This document shows positions 1-5,644 of a stretch of 6,424 nucleotides of DNA, piece after piece. The notes below the pieces were generated by a model. That model made no database searches, had not been told where the DNA came from, and was given only the letters and a program-made list of their open reading frames with translations. The stretch's first letter is position 1, and the number at the start of each line of letters is the position of its first letter. Source of the stretch: JBEKYD01 sp049509915 (GTDB lineage Bacteria > Acidobacteriota > Terriglobia > Bryobacterales > Bryobacteraceae); the NCBI GenBank assembly GCA_049509915.1, contig JBEKZL010000353.1, positions 1 to 6,424 of the forward strand, read 5' to 3'. Made by a program: the position numbers and the translations under genes.

Positions 1-56
1 TTTTCGTCGTAGCCAACCGTCGCAAGGGTGGTTGACTCCACAATGGCAACGCGCAT
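1..56 (-). CDS. KTSC-domain protein, N-terminal 18 codons (runs off the window)
   Basis: Only the beginning of this minus-strand gene is present. It reads MRVAIVESTTLATVGYDE and then leaves the window. The pattern VES-x-LA-x-VGYD matches, from memory, the opening of the short KTSC-domain proteins (about 60-75 residues, named for a Lys-Thr-Ser-Cys motif that would lie outside the window). These usually continue with a strand carrying F-x-x-G-x-x-Y-x-Y. The family's biochemical role is not well defined; KTSC also occurs fused to RNA- or nucleic-acid-related proteins. The ATG at 54-56 is well supported: AGGAGG lies on the minus strand at 63-68, six bases upstream. That ribosome binding site sits inside a predicted hairpin, listed separately. 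The gene is transcribed in the same direction as the dehydratase upstream, but a 349-base gap makes co-transcription uncertain. The domain call is limited by having only 18 residues. Confidence 0.72.
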   Translation of the reverse strand, partial: MRVAIVESTTLATVGYDE

Positions 57-59
57 GGG

Positions 60-80
60 ATACCTCCTTGTTGGAGGCAT
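60..80 (-). promoter_or_regulatory. Hairpin enclosing the Shine-Dalgarno of the KTSC gene
   Basis: Read on the minus strand, ATGCCTCC (80 to 73), loop AACAA (72 to 68) and GGAGGTAT (67 to 60) form an 8-bp stem with one G-U pair and a 5-base loop. The stem contains the GGAGG core of the ribosome binding site, and its base lies three bases before the ATG. The pairing is read directly from the sequence. That it controls translation (as a thermosensor, by coupling to upstream translation, or by a trans-acting factor) is inference. Confidence 0.55.
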
Positions 81-92
81 TCGCCCCAGAAC

Positions 93-121
93 GGAATATC
101 ACGAAAATGTTGTTAAGTGAA
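93..121 (-). promoter_or_regulatory. Weak candidate promoter for the KTSC gene
   Basis: On the minus strand, TTCACT (121 to 116; four of six matches to the -35 consensus) is followed after 17 bases by TATTCC (98 to 93). An overlapping GATATT (100 to 95) matches the -10 consensus better, but at a 15-base spacing. This is the only AT-rich patch in the 57-405 gap. Promoters of this phylum are poorly modelled by the E. coli consensus, so the call is tentative. Confidence 0.22.
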
Positions 122-236
122 CTGTATTGGGGCTAGGGCTTCTGAACACGAACCAGTTTTTCTGCCAGGCACGCATTCCTCCTGGGAATCACGGCGACCT
201 GACGCATTACGCGCGTTGCTGACGTGAGACCGCCAA

Positions 237-282
237 CCAGCCCGCAGGTGAATCGTGGCTAGGCCGGGCGTCGCCCGGTGCC
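237..282. repeat. Dispersed repeat, copy 1 (with palindromic core)
   Basis: This stretch aligns in the same orientation with 2318-2370. CCAGCC-x(8)-ATCGTGGCT is shared (about 21 of 24 positions with one gap), then after two to four bases GCCGGGCGTCG is identical, and both end in GTGCC. The core at 264-278 is a near-perfect palindrome (CCGGGC, GTC, GCCCGG) that can fold into a GC-rich hairpin. Similarity may extend left to about 212. It resembles a REP-like or degenerate interspersed element; its class is not recognised. Confidence 0.6.
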
Positions 283-405
283 GGTGCCGTTGTAGAGCCA
301 GGCGTCGCCGCCCCGTTATGAGTAAATATCGGAAGCGATAGAGGAGGCTCTTCCACTTGCCCGGTCGTGCAGTTTGCTCCGCTTGTGACGTCCGACATCG
401 TCTTG

Positions 406-2103
406 CTAGCCCGCAACTTGGCGCTTGCGCAGAAAATCGAAGTCGCAACCCTCGTCGGCCTGGGTGACGTGCTGTATGAACAGCCACCCGTATCCGCGCT
501 CGTACCGGGGCGGAGCTTCCGTGAGCGATTTCAGGCGCTGCTCGATCTCCCCGTCTGTTACGTGCAGGGTCAAGGTTCGCGCCGCAGTATCGAGTTCCAC
601 CTCGTCCCCAGTTCTCACCGCAGCTAATGGACCACCGGCCGCAGACTCAGGCGCCACGTGCAGCACTACGGTCCCGAAACTGGTGCCGCTCATGCGGGCG
701 TCGCTGACCCGGACGACATCATCCACTTCCTGGTCGAGCAAAACGCGGGGCATCGGAATCTGTCCCCATTCCGGGAAGCCGGGTGCTCCCTTTGGCCCGC
801 AACTCTTCATCACCAGCACTGAGTTGCGCGTAACCGGCAGGTCCGGCGATTCGATCTGCGCCAGCATCTGTTCCCGGCTCTCGAAGACGTAGGCCGGGCC
901 GCGGTGGTGCAGCAGGTGGGGCGAGGCGGCGGTCTGTTTGATGACCGCACCGCGCGGTGCGAGATTGCCGCGCAGGATCACGGTTCCGCCTCCTTGGGAG
1001 AGAGGTTCGGACGCGGAGCGGATCACAGAGCGGTTCCAGCACTTCGCGCCTTCAACGTTCTCGCGGACCGTTTTGCCGTTGGCGGCTACCGCACCTCCAT
1101 GCAGCAGCGGCAGGATTTCGTTCATTACCGCGGGGACGCCGCCGGCCTCGAAGAACTCCTCCATCAGGAACTCGCCCGATGGCTTTACGTTCACGATGCA
1201 GGGCGTGCGGCGCGAGATCTGGTCGAAGTCATCGAGCTTCAGGTCCACGCCCACGCGGCCGGCAATGGCGAGTAGGTGAACGACGGCGTTGGTCGATCCG
1301 CCGATCGCCATGTCGACTGCAATGGCGTTTTCGAGCGCATCCTTGGTCATGATCTTCGCAGGCCGCAGATCTTCTTCCACCATTTCGACGATTCGGCGGC
1401 CGCTCATTTCGGCCATTGCCAGATGGCGCGAATCGGGGGCGGGGATGACAGCGGAGCCGGGCAGCGACATTCCCATGGCTTCGGTAATGGCGGCCATGGT
1501 GCTGGCGGTTCCCATCACTGTGCAATGGCCGGCGCTGCGGGCGATTCCCCCTTCGATCTCGCACCATTCTTCCTCTGTGAGTTTGCCGGTCCGAAAGAGT
1601 TGAAACAGCTTGCGCCCATCGGTACCCGCGCCGAGTTTGCGGTCGCGCCACTGGCCGCTCAACATCGGTCCCCCGCACACCAGAATCGCCGGCAGTCCGG
1701 CACTGGCCGCGCCCATCAACTGCGCCGGCGTAGTCTTGTCGCACCCGCCGAGAAGGACCACACCATCGATCGGGTTGGCGCAGATCGATTCCTCTACGTC
1801 CATCGCCATGAGATTGCGAAACATCATGGCCGTAGGTTTCATCAGCATTTCGCCCAGCGAGATGGTGGGAAATTCGAGAGGGAATCCGCCGGCGCGCCAC
1901 ACGCCGCGTTTGACGGCTTCGGCCACCGTCTTCAGATGTGCGTTGCAGTTGTTGAACTCGCTCCAGGAATTGCAGATCCCGATTACCGGCCGGTTCTGAA
2001 AGACATCGGGTGTAAAGCCTTCGGCCCGCATCCAGGCGCGGCGCGTGAAATTGTAGTAGTCGTTCCCGAACCACCATTGCTGACTGCGTAGGGAGTGTTT
2101 CAT
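406..2103 (-). CDS. IlvD/Edd-family sugar-acid dehydratase (L-arabinonate/D-xylonate dehydratase type)
   Basis: This 565-residue cytoplasmic [2Fe-2S] enzyme is predicted to dehydrate an aldonic acid to a 2-keto-3-deoxy acid. The three expected cluster cysteines are present: Cys53 (NNCNAH), Cys121 (GGCDKT) and Cys194 (GHCTVMG). Their mutual spacing equals that recalled for the Rhizobium L-arabinonate dehydratase (59/127/200). Likely Mg ligands are Glu85 and Asp122, with Lys123 as the usual carbamylated lysine. The catalytic serine is in ARMSGTS, near residue 472. The opening LRSQQWWF, the WSEFNNCNAH segment and the terminal GCDFDFL favour the sugar-acid branch over the valine/isoleucine enzyme IlvD, but xylonate, arabinonate and galactonate enzymes cannot be separated by eye. 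I chose ATG at 2103, which places LRSQ at residue 5 as in relatives. ATG 2133 and TTG 2160 in the same frame are alternatives. No good Shine-Dalgarno precedes 2103 (only TGGGAA). The next gene upstream on this strand is the PIG-L deacetylase, 507 bases away. Confidence 0.9.
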   Translation of the reverse strand: MKHSLRSQQWWFGNDYYNFTRRAWMRAEGFTPDVFQNRPVIGICNSWSEFNNCNAHLKTVAEAVKRGVWRAGGFPLEFPTISLGEMLMKPTAMMFRNLMAMDVEESICANPIDGVVLLGGCDKTTPAQLMGAASAGLPAILVCGGPMLSGQWRDRKLGAGTDGRKLFQLFRTGKLTEEEWCEIEGGIARSAGHCTVMGTASTMAAITEAMGMSLPGSAVIPAPDSRHLAMAEMSGRRIVEMVEEDLRPAKIMTKDALENAIAVDMAIGGSTNAVVHLLAIAGRVGVDLKLDDFDQISRRTPCIVNVKPSGEFLMEEFFEAGGVPAVMNEILPLLHGGAVAANGKTVRENVEGAKCWNRSVIRSASEPLSQGGGTVILRGNLAPRGAVIKQTAASPHLLHHRGPAYVFESREQMLAQIESPDLPVTRNSVLVMKSCGPKGAPGFPEWGQIPMPRVLLDQEVDDVVRVSDARMSGTSFGTVVLHVAPESAAGGPLAAVRTGDEVELDTAARTLTLHVTDGEIEQRLKSLTEAPPRYERGYGWLFIQHVTQADEGCDFDFLRKRQVAG

Positions 2104-2270
2104 TTTGTTGGTTCCCAGGTCTCTGTTGACCATGGTAGGCTGGCCCAGACAGCCGCTCAAGCCGCCGTTCTTCCAAGTGACCCGCGACGGCTGGCTTGTA
2201 GAGCTCCCGGTTCACCTAAATGATCGCTTGCCACTTGGTTATTCTCGTTCTAAGGTTTACGGTCCGGCCG

Positions 2271-2308
2271 TCGACGAGGAATGTCCCATCCTCGTTGGCG
2301 TGGAACAT
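2271..2308. repeat. Overlapping inverted repeats beside dispersed repeat copy 2
   Basis: Two alternative hairpins share this segment. CGAGG (2275-2279) pairs with CCTCG (2290-2294), extendable outward with A-T and wobble pairs to about 2271/2298. ATGTCCCA (2281-2288) pairs with TGGAACAT (2301-2308) at seven of eight positions. They are mutually exclusive because they share 2281-2294. The segment probably belongs to the same dispersed element as 2318-2370; this is inference from adjacency. Confidence 0.4.
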
Positions 2309-2317
2309 CCGCCTCTC

Positions 2318-2370
2318 CCAGCCGGCTGGTGATCGTGGCTGAACGCCGGGCGTCGACTGGCGCCCGTGCC
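2318..2370. repeat. Dispersed repeat, copy 2 (with palindromic core)
   Basis: This is a direct-orientation partner of 237-282, sharing CCAGCC-x(7)-ATCGTGGCT and GCCGGGCGTCG. Relative to copy 1 it has two extra bases between the two blocks and about five more within the palindrome. Its hairpin arms are CGGGCG (2347-2352) and CGCCCG (2361-2366) with an 8-base loop, so the ability to form a GC-rich stem is kept although the loop differs. The two copies lie upstream and downstream of the dehydratase gene. Confidence 0.6.
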
Positions 2371-2610
2371 TTGTTGCGCCGATGTTCGGCGTCGTTCACC
2401 AGGAAACGTAGATTTTGGACGTTTTCCGGAAGGGTTGCGGCAGCTTGGCCGAGCTTCTTAGGCGCAGGTAGTCCAGGTAGCTCTCCCCTCATCGACCAGT
2501 TTAGCGATGCGATAATTCGAACCGTTTCTCCGGAAGGCCCGAGGATGTGGCCGAGCGGAACGGCCGGGAAGTCTGGTGGTACCTTGACCGAAGAGAAGAG
2601 AACGCCGAGG

Positions 2611-3363
2611 TCAGCGAAGACCGATGGCGGCTCCGGTAAGCAACTCCTGTAGCAGCGGCGTCCGTGGGTAGGGACATGCGCGGTACTGCCGGAATCCCTC
2701 TCCATGCGAGACGCCGGCGAGCGCGCCCCGCTCGCGCGTCCACTGCGCCATTTGCAGCAGGTATTCGTCAGTTCCGTGATGCTTGCGGAGCCAACTCCGC
2801 TGGCTGGTGTGCTCGGCCAGCATCGCGCGCTTGCGCTCGAAAACGGCTGCGACATTGACGACAAAATCGGGCCGGACGAGATTCTCCTCACGATCGAACC
2901 CGCCCACTGGGTCCATAAAATAAAGGTGCGGTATTGCGTCAAGCGGATCGCTGCCGGTCCGGTAATTCGGCGTAGGAGCCGCGAAACAGGCGTCGCGCGC
3001 CAGGCTGCTGGCCGCTTCGTGGTCACACAGGTAATCGACCGGCGATGACGCCAGGACGATGTGCGGGCGCGCCTGGCGCAGCGCTTCGGTCACTCTGCGG
3101 CGCCCGCCATCGTCGTTGAAGATGGTCAGGTCACGCATCTCGAGGCACACATAATTTGCGCCGATGTGAGCGGCTGCGGCGGCCGCCTCGCGCCGGCGGA
3201 GGTCCGCGATCTCCTCGGGGCCCAAGTCATGCGAGCCGCAGTCGCCGGGCGTAAAAGTCGCGATCGTGAGGTGGTGGCCTGCATCGGCCAGCAGCGCCAG
3301 TGTTCCGCCGGCCAGGATTTCCAAGTCGTCCGGGTGCGCGTGAATTGCGAGAATACGAGCCAT
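2611..3363 (-). CDS. PIG-L/LmbE-family zinc-dependent deacetylase
   Basis: This 250-residue protein belongs to the PIG-L (LmbE-like) superfamily, which hydrolyses N-acetyl groups from amino sugars and glycosides (MshB, BshB and GlcNAc-PI deacetylases are members). The signature AHPDDLE is at residues 9-15: His10 and Asp13 are the expected zinc ligands and Asp12 the general base. The third ligand is probably His115 in YLCDHEAAS. There is no signal peptide or membrane segment, so it is predicted to be cytoplasmic. Length is normal for the family. The ATG at 3361-3363 starts MARILAIHAHPDD, placing the motif at its usual distance from the N-terminus; no Shine-Dalgarno is visible. The open frame continues upstream to about 4050, but that part is antisense to the oxidoreductase and is rejected. 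It is divergent from the oxidoreductase with 31 bases between start codons, which suggests shared control. The substrate is unknown; an acetylated sugar or glycoside is inferred from the neighbours. Confidence 0.9.
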   Translation of the reverse strand: MARILAIHAHPDDLEILAGGTLALLADAGHHLTIATFTPGDCGSHDLGPEEIADLRRREAAAAAAHIGANYVCLEMRDLTIFNDDGGRRRVTEALRQARPHIVLASSPVDYLCDHEAASSLARDACFAAPTPNYRTGSDPLDAIPHLYFMDPVGGFDREENLVRPDFVVNVAAVFERKRAMLAEHTSQRSWLRKHHGTDEYLLQMAQWTRERGALAGVSHGEGFRQYRACPYPRTPLLQELLTGAAIGLR

Positions 3364-3369
3364 GGTGTC

Positions 3370-3392
3370 TATTTTCGCGCAGCAGTGAAATA
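3370..3392. promoter_or_regulatory. Divergent promoter/operator candidate between deacetylase and oxidoreductase
   Basis: All signals for two divergent genes must lie in, or overlap, the 31 bases between start codons (3364-3394). In it, TATTTT (3370-3375) and GAAATA (3387-3392) form an inverted repeat (six pairs, one of them G-T) separated by 11 bases. Each arm also resembles a -10 element for the gene it faces: TATTTT for the plus-strand gene and TATTTC for the minus-strand gene. This could be an operator, overlapping promoters or coincidence. Leaders would be only about 12-17 nucleotides, consistent with neither gene having a Shine-Dalgarno. Confidence 0.3.
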
Positions 3393-3394
3393 AT

Positions 3395-4366
3395 GTGCCT
3401 GTGAAACTGGCGATCGTCGGGCTTGGGTTCATGGGCAGCACCCATGTCAAAGCCGTGCGCGCGTTGCCCGGCGTGGAGTTGGCCGCGGTCTGTAGCCGCG
3501 ACGCGAAGAAACTCTCCGGTGATTTCAGCGAGATTCGCGGCAATATCGGCGATCCCGGCGGCCAGGTAGATCTTTCGGGCGTGGCCCGGTACGGGGAGAT
3601 CGGCACGCTGCTGGCCGATCCTTTGATCGACGCCGTAGATATTTGCCTGCCCACGGGAATGCATGAGCGGGTGGCGATTGACGCGCTCCGTGCGGGCAAG
3701 CACGTCCTGGTGGAGAAGCCCATGGCGCTCGACGGGCCCGCGGCCAGCCGCATGGTAAAGGAGGCGGAGCGGCAGGAGCGCGCGCTGATGGCTGCCCAGG
3801 TAATCCGCTTCTGGCCGGAATATGCCGCGCTGCGTGATACGGTGCGCAGCGGCCGCCTGGGTGCGCTTCGCGGCGCTGTCTTCCGCCGCCGGTGCGCGGC
3901 GCCTTCGTGGGGGAACTGTGAAGGCGGCGGGGCGTTCGACCTGCTGATCCATGACGTGGATTTCGTCCTGCACCTGTTGGGCAAACCGGAGGCGGTTTCC
4001 GCCACCGGCGCCAGCGACGACCATGCCGGCATCGACTTGCTCCACGCCACTTTTTTCTATCCCGGCGGCGGAGACGTGCTAATCACAGGAGGCTGGCTGA
4101 ATCGCGGCGCCTATCCGTTCTCGATGGAATTCACCGCGACCTTTGACCGCGACACCATCGAGTTCAGCACCGCCAGCGGGGCAGGCGTGTTGAACTGCCC
4201 GCCAGAAGCGGCGTATGCGGCCGAGATCGCTTATTTCGCGCGCTGCTGCGCCGGCGAGCCGAACGAACTCTGCCCGCCGTCCGAATCCGCCGATGCCATC
4301 AAGTTGCTGCGGCTGGCGCTCGCGGCGCGCAGCCACAGAGGAGAGAAGATGCCGTGCGCGATCTGA
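3395..4366 (+). CDS. Gfo/Idh/MocA-family NAD(P)-dependent oxidoreductase
   Basis: This 323-residue cytoplasmic oxidoreductase is predicted to oxidise or reduce a sugar, inositol or glycoside hydroxyl using NAD(P). The Rossmann loop GLGFMG is at residues 9-14, immediately after the first strand. The family's EKP motif (HVLVEKPMAL) has its Lys near residue 108. GGGAFDLLIHDVDF (about 177-190) supplies the usual substrate-site Asp182 and His186, at the start of the C-terminal alpha/beta domain. The frame starts at GTG 3395; a second GTG at 3401 is equally close to the Rossmann strand. Neither has a clear Shine-Dalgarno. The stop codon overlaps the next gene by 13 bases, a sign of translational coupling. 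Relatives include inositol dehydrogenase (IolG-like) and the 3-keto-glycoside-forming DgpA-type enzymes, and the paired isomerase gene fits such roles. The exact substrate cannot be read from the sequence. Confidence 0.9.
   Translation: MPVKLAIVGLGFMGSTHVKAVRALPGVELAAVCSRDAKKLSGDFSEIRGNIGDPGGQVDLSGVARYGEIGTLLADPLIDAVDICLPTGMHERVAIDALRAGKHVLVEKPMALDGPAASRMVKEAERQERALMAAQVIRFWPEYAALRDTVRSGRLGALRGAVFRRRCAAPSWGNCEGGGAFDLLIHDVDFVLHLLGKPEAVSATGASDDHAGIDLLHATFFYPGGGDVLITGGWLNRGAYPFSMEFTATFDRDTIEFSTASGAGVLNCPPEAAYAAEIAYFARCCAGEPNELCPPSESADAIKLLRLALAARSHRGEKMPCAI
4336..4344 (+). promoter_or_regulatory. Ribosome binding site of the TIM-barrel gene
   Basis: AGAGGAGAG lies inside the last codons of the oxidoreductase, nine bases before GTG 4354. 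It is the best Shine-Dalgarno on the plus strand of this operon and decides in favour of the GTG start. The ATG at 4349-4351 belongs to the oxidoreductase frame and ends after five codons. Confidence 0.55.
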
Positions 4367-5172
4367 AGCCGCTCGAACCGGGTGTGATGTTCTGGGCGGA
4401 GCGCGACAGCCTGGAGGAGATTCGGGCCCTTGGTGTCCGCTGCGGACAGATGGGCATCCCGGGCAGCATGAAGCTAACCGATGCCAAGGCGCAAGCGTGG
4501 AAATCGGACCTGATATTGGTCACGATCTTCGCAGCCTACAATGGCGAGGATTACACTGATATACCAGCCGTACAGCGCACCGTAGGCTTCGTCCCCAGGG
4601 GAACCCGCGAAGTGCGCGAGCGGCGGACCTGCGAGGTCAGCGACTTCGCGGCGATGCTGGGGATCAATAGCATCGCCTGTCACATTGGGTTCGTGCCGGA
4701 AGATCCTGCACATCCCGACTATGTGGATGCTCGCGCGTCGGTGCGGCGCATCTGTGATCATGCCGCGCGCCACGGCCAGACTTTCGCTCTGGAAACGGGA
4801 CAGGAGCCGGCGCGCGTGTTGCTGCGGTTCATCGAGGACGTTTGCCGGCCGAACCTTCGCATCAACTTCGATCCGGCCAACATGATCCTCTACGGCACTG
4901 GCGACCCGATCGAAGCCCTGCTGCTGCTGGGCCCGCTGGTAGCCTCCGTTCACTGCAAGGATGGCGATTGGCCGCCGCGCGAAACGCCCGGAGCGCTGGG
5001 GTGGGAGCGCCCGCTGGGCCAAGGCTGTGTGGGGATCGAACGCTACGTGCGCACCCTGGCGGATATCGGTTTCCGCGGGCCGCTCAACGTGGAACGGGAA
5101 ACCGAAAACCAGCAGGAGCGCTTGCGCGACATCGCCCGCGGGATTGCCCTGCTGCGGTCGCTCACCTGCTGA
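4354..5172 (+). CDS. Sugar phosphate isomerase/epimerase-like TIM-barrel protein
   Basis: This 272-residue protein of the xylose-isomerase-like TIM-barrel superfamily (AP endonuclease 2 fold) is predicted to isomerise, epimerise or otherwise process a keto-sugar with a bound divalent metal. The four expected metal ligands occur in order: Glu147 (FALETGQE), Asp173 (NFDPANM), His200 (SVHCKD) and Glu248 (NVERE). His110 (ACHIGFVP) fits the conserved strand-4 histidine, and PLGQG (220-224) is the usual loop before the last strands. There is no signal peptide. The GTG at 4354 follows a good Shine-Dalgarno and overlaps the end of the oxidoreductase by 13 bases, so the two proteins are very probably made together. 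Such pairs act in inositol catabolism (IolG with IolE/IolI) and in 3-keto-glycoside cleavage (DgpA with DgpC), as known for those families. Which chemistry applies here is inference. Only 95 bases separate its stop from the convergent zinc-ribbon remnant, and I see no clear terminator. Confidence 0.87.
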   Translation: MRDLKPLEPGVMFWAERDSLEEIRALGVRCGQMGIPGSMKLTDAKAQAWKSDLILVTIFAAYNGEDYTDIPAVQRTVGFVPRGTREVRERRTCEVSDFAAMLGINSIACHIGFVPEDPAHPDYVDARASVRRICDHAARHGQTFALETGQEPARVLLRFIEDVCRPNLRINFDPANMILYGTGDPIEALLLLGPLVASVHCKDGDWPPRETPGALGWERPLGQGCVGIERYVRTLADIGFRGPLNVERETENQQERLRDIARGIALLRSLTC

Positions 5173-5267
5173 TGCTGGCAGCGATTCTGGGGGATCTTCG
5201 CATGCGGCATAAGCGCCGGGAACGACCCCTGCCGGACTTCTCCTCGGCATCAAGATGTTTCCTCCGA

Positions 5268-5644
5268 TCAATCTGGGAGCCGCCCGAGCACGGCCCGCAG
5301 ACCCGTTGACCACAGCTCTTCCGATTTCGCGCGCAATCGACGATAGGTTTTCCACCGCATTCCCTTGGGCTTGGGGGGAGATGGCTGCAACATCGCGGCA
5401 CTGCCGCCCAAACGTTTCCTGATCGCTTGCGCCTTCGACAGTGCCCGGTTCGTGCCGTCCTGGCGTTGACTGGTGTAGCTCAGCCGGCAGCACCGCCGGC
5501 AGGCGAAGTATCCGCCTCCAGGCGACGGATACAGCTTGCGCACGCGGCGCCGACAGGCTCGGCCCGCCACCCATCGCGGGCAAATAAACCACCAGCACAG
5601 ACCGCCCCGTAGTGGGGAAACGTGGATGTCAGGTCCACGCGTGT
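5268..5644 (-). pseudogene. Zinc-ribbon conserved hypothetical protein, frameshifted and N-terminally lost
   Basis: The C-terminal part is intact in one minus-strand frame: WWFICP, a Cys-x8-Cys pair (CPRWVAGRAC), KLYPSPGGGYFACRRC with a Cys-x2-Cys pair, then LSYTSQ, IRKRLGG and PPKPKGMRWKTYRRL, ending at a TGA at 5268. From memory this matches a widespread, uncharacterised bacterial family with the sequence type RWWF-x-CP ... GRYFxCRHC ... YASQ ... IRxRLGG ... PKGM. The block that should precede WWF, RVDLTSTFPHYGG, is found in a different frame at about 5606-5644. The shift lies at the G-rich run 5602-5608, where two surplus bases would restore the family spacing. The frame that contains WWF continues upstream to an ATG at 5777, but its translation there (RRRRGARPTARAA) is not family-like. 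The N-terminal half could not be found. A sequencing error is possible. Four zinc ligands suggest nucleic-acid or structural zinc binding, with no known role. Confidence 0.65.

Larger units (their letters stand above)
57..405. other. Intergenic region between dehydratase stop and KTSC start
   Basis: No convincing gene lies in this 349-base gap. Open frames cross it on the minus strand, but they have low-complexity Arg/Ala/Pro-rich translations and no family resemblance. It holds the KTSC leader with its hairpin and weak promoter (60-121) and one copy of the dispersed repeat (237-282). I see no intrinsic terminator with a U-tract behind the dehydratase stop codon. Confidence 0.6.
2104..2610. 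other. Gene-poor gap between deacetylase stop and dehydratase start
   Basis: No gene can be supported in these 507 bases. One minus-strand frame stays open from inside the deacetylase gene down to a stop at 2250. Its translation beyond 2610 (containing PENVQNLRFLVNDAEHRR and, later, DVPRQRGWDIPRRRPDRKP) has no recognisable domain and no start of its own. The gap contains the second copy of the dispersed repeat (2318-2370) and a neighbouring structured segment (2271-2308). The dehydratase promoter is presumably in 2110-2270, which holds AT-rich patches around 2217-2254, but no clear -35/-10 pair stands out. Confidence 0.5.

Noticed and set aside
113..627. Overlapping short open frames on both strands around the dehydratase stop and the 57-405 gap
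   Set aside because: They have biased Arg/Pro/Ala composition, no ribosome binding sites and no family resemblance.
1276..2091. Plus-strand open frame of 271 codons antisense to the dehydratase
   Set aside because: The His/Gly/Ala-rich translation has no family features, and the dehydratase on the opposite strand is complete with all catalytic residues.
1229..2215. Long minus-strand open frame overlapping the dehydratase
   Set aside because: It is an out-of-frame shadow of the dehydratase in GC-rich DNA. Its translation is Arg-rich with no domain; the first residues (NRELYKPAVAGHLEERRLERL) look protein-like but overlap the dehydratase start and have no supporting signal.
2250..2610. Minus-strand open frame in the gap, as a possible gene remnant
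   Set aside because: The frame is open and partly protein-like, but there is no start, Shine-Dalgarno or domain, and it only continues the antisense reading of the deacetylase gene. It is noted within the gap description instead.
3364..4050. Upstream extension of the deacetylase frame, and a second minus-strand frame (3227-4045), antisense to the oxidoreductase
   Set aside because: The translations are low-information Arg/Ala/Ser-rich sequence. The deacetylase family motif begins at residue 9 from ATG 3363, so the extension is not needed and would be an implausible fusion.
4474..5598. Minus-strand open frame of 374 codons antisense to the TIM-barrel gene
   Set aside because: It is a shadow frame. 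The TIM-barrel protein on the plus strand has four metal ligands in order, while this translation has no recognisable domain.
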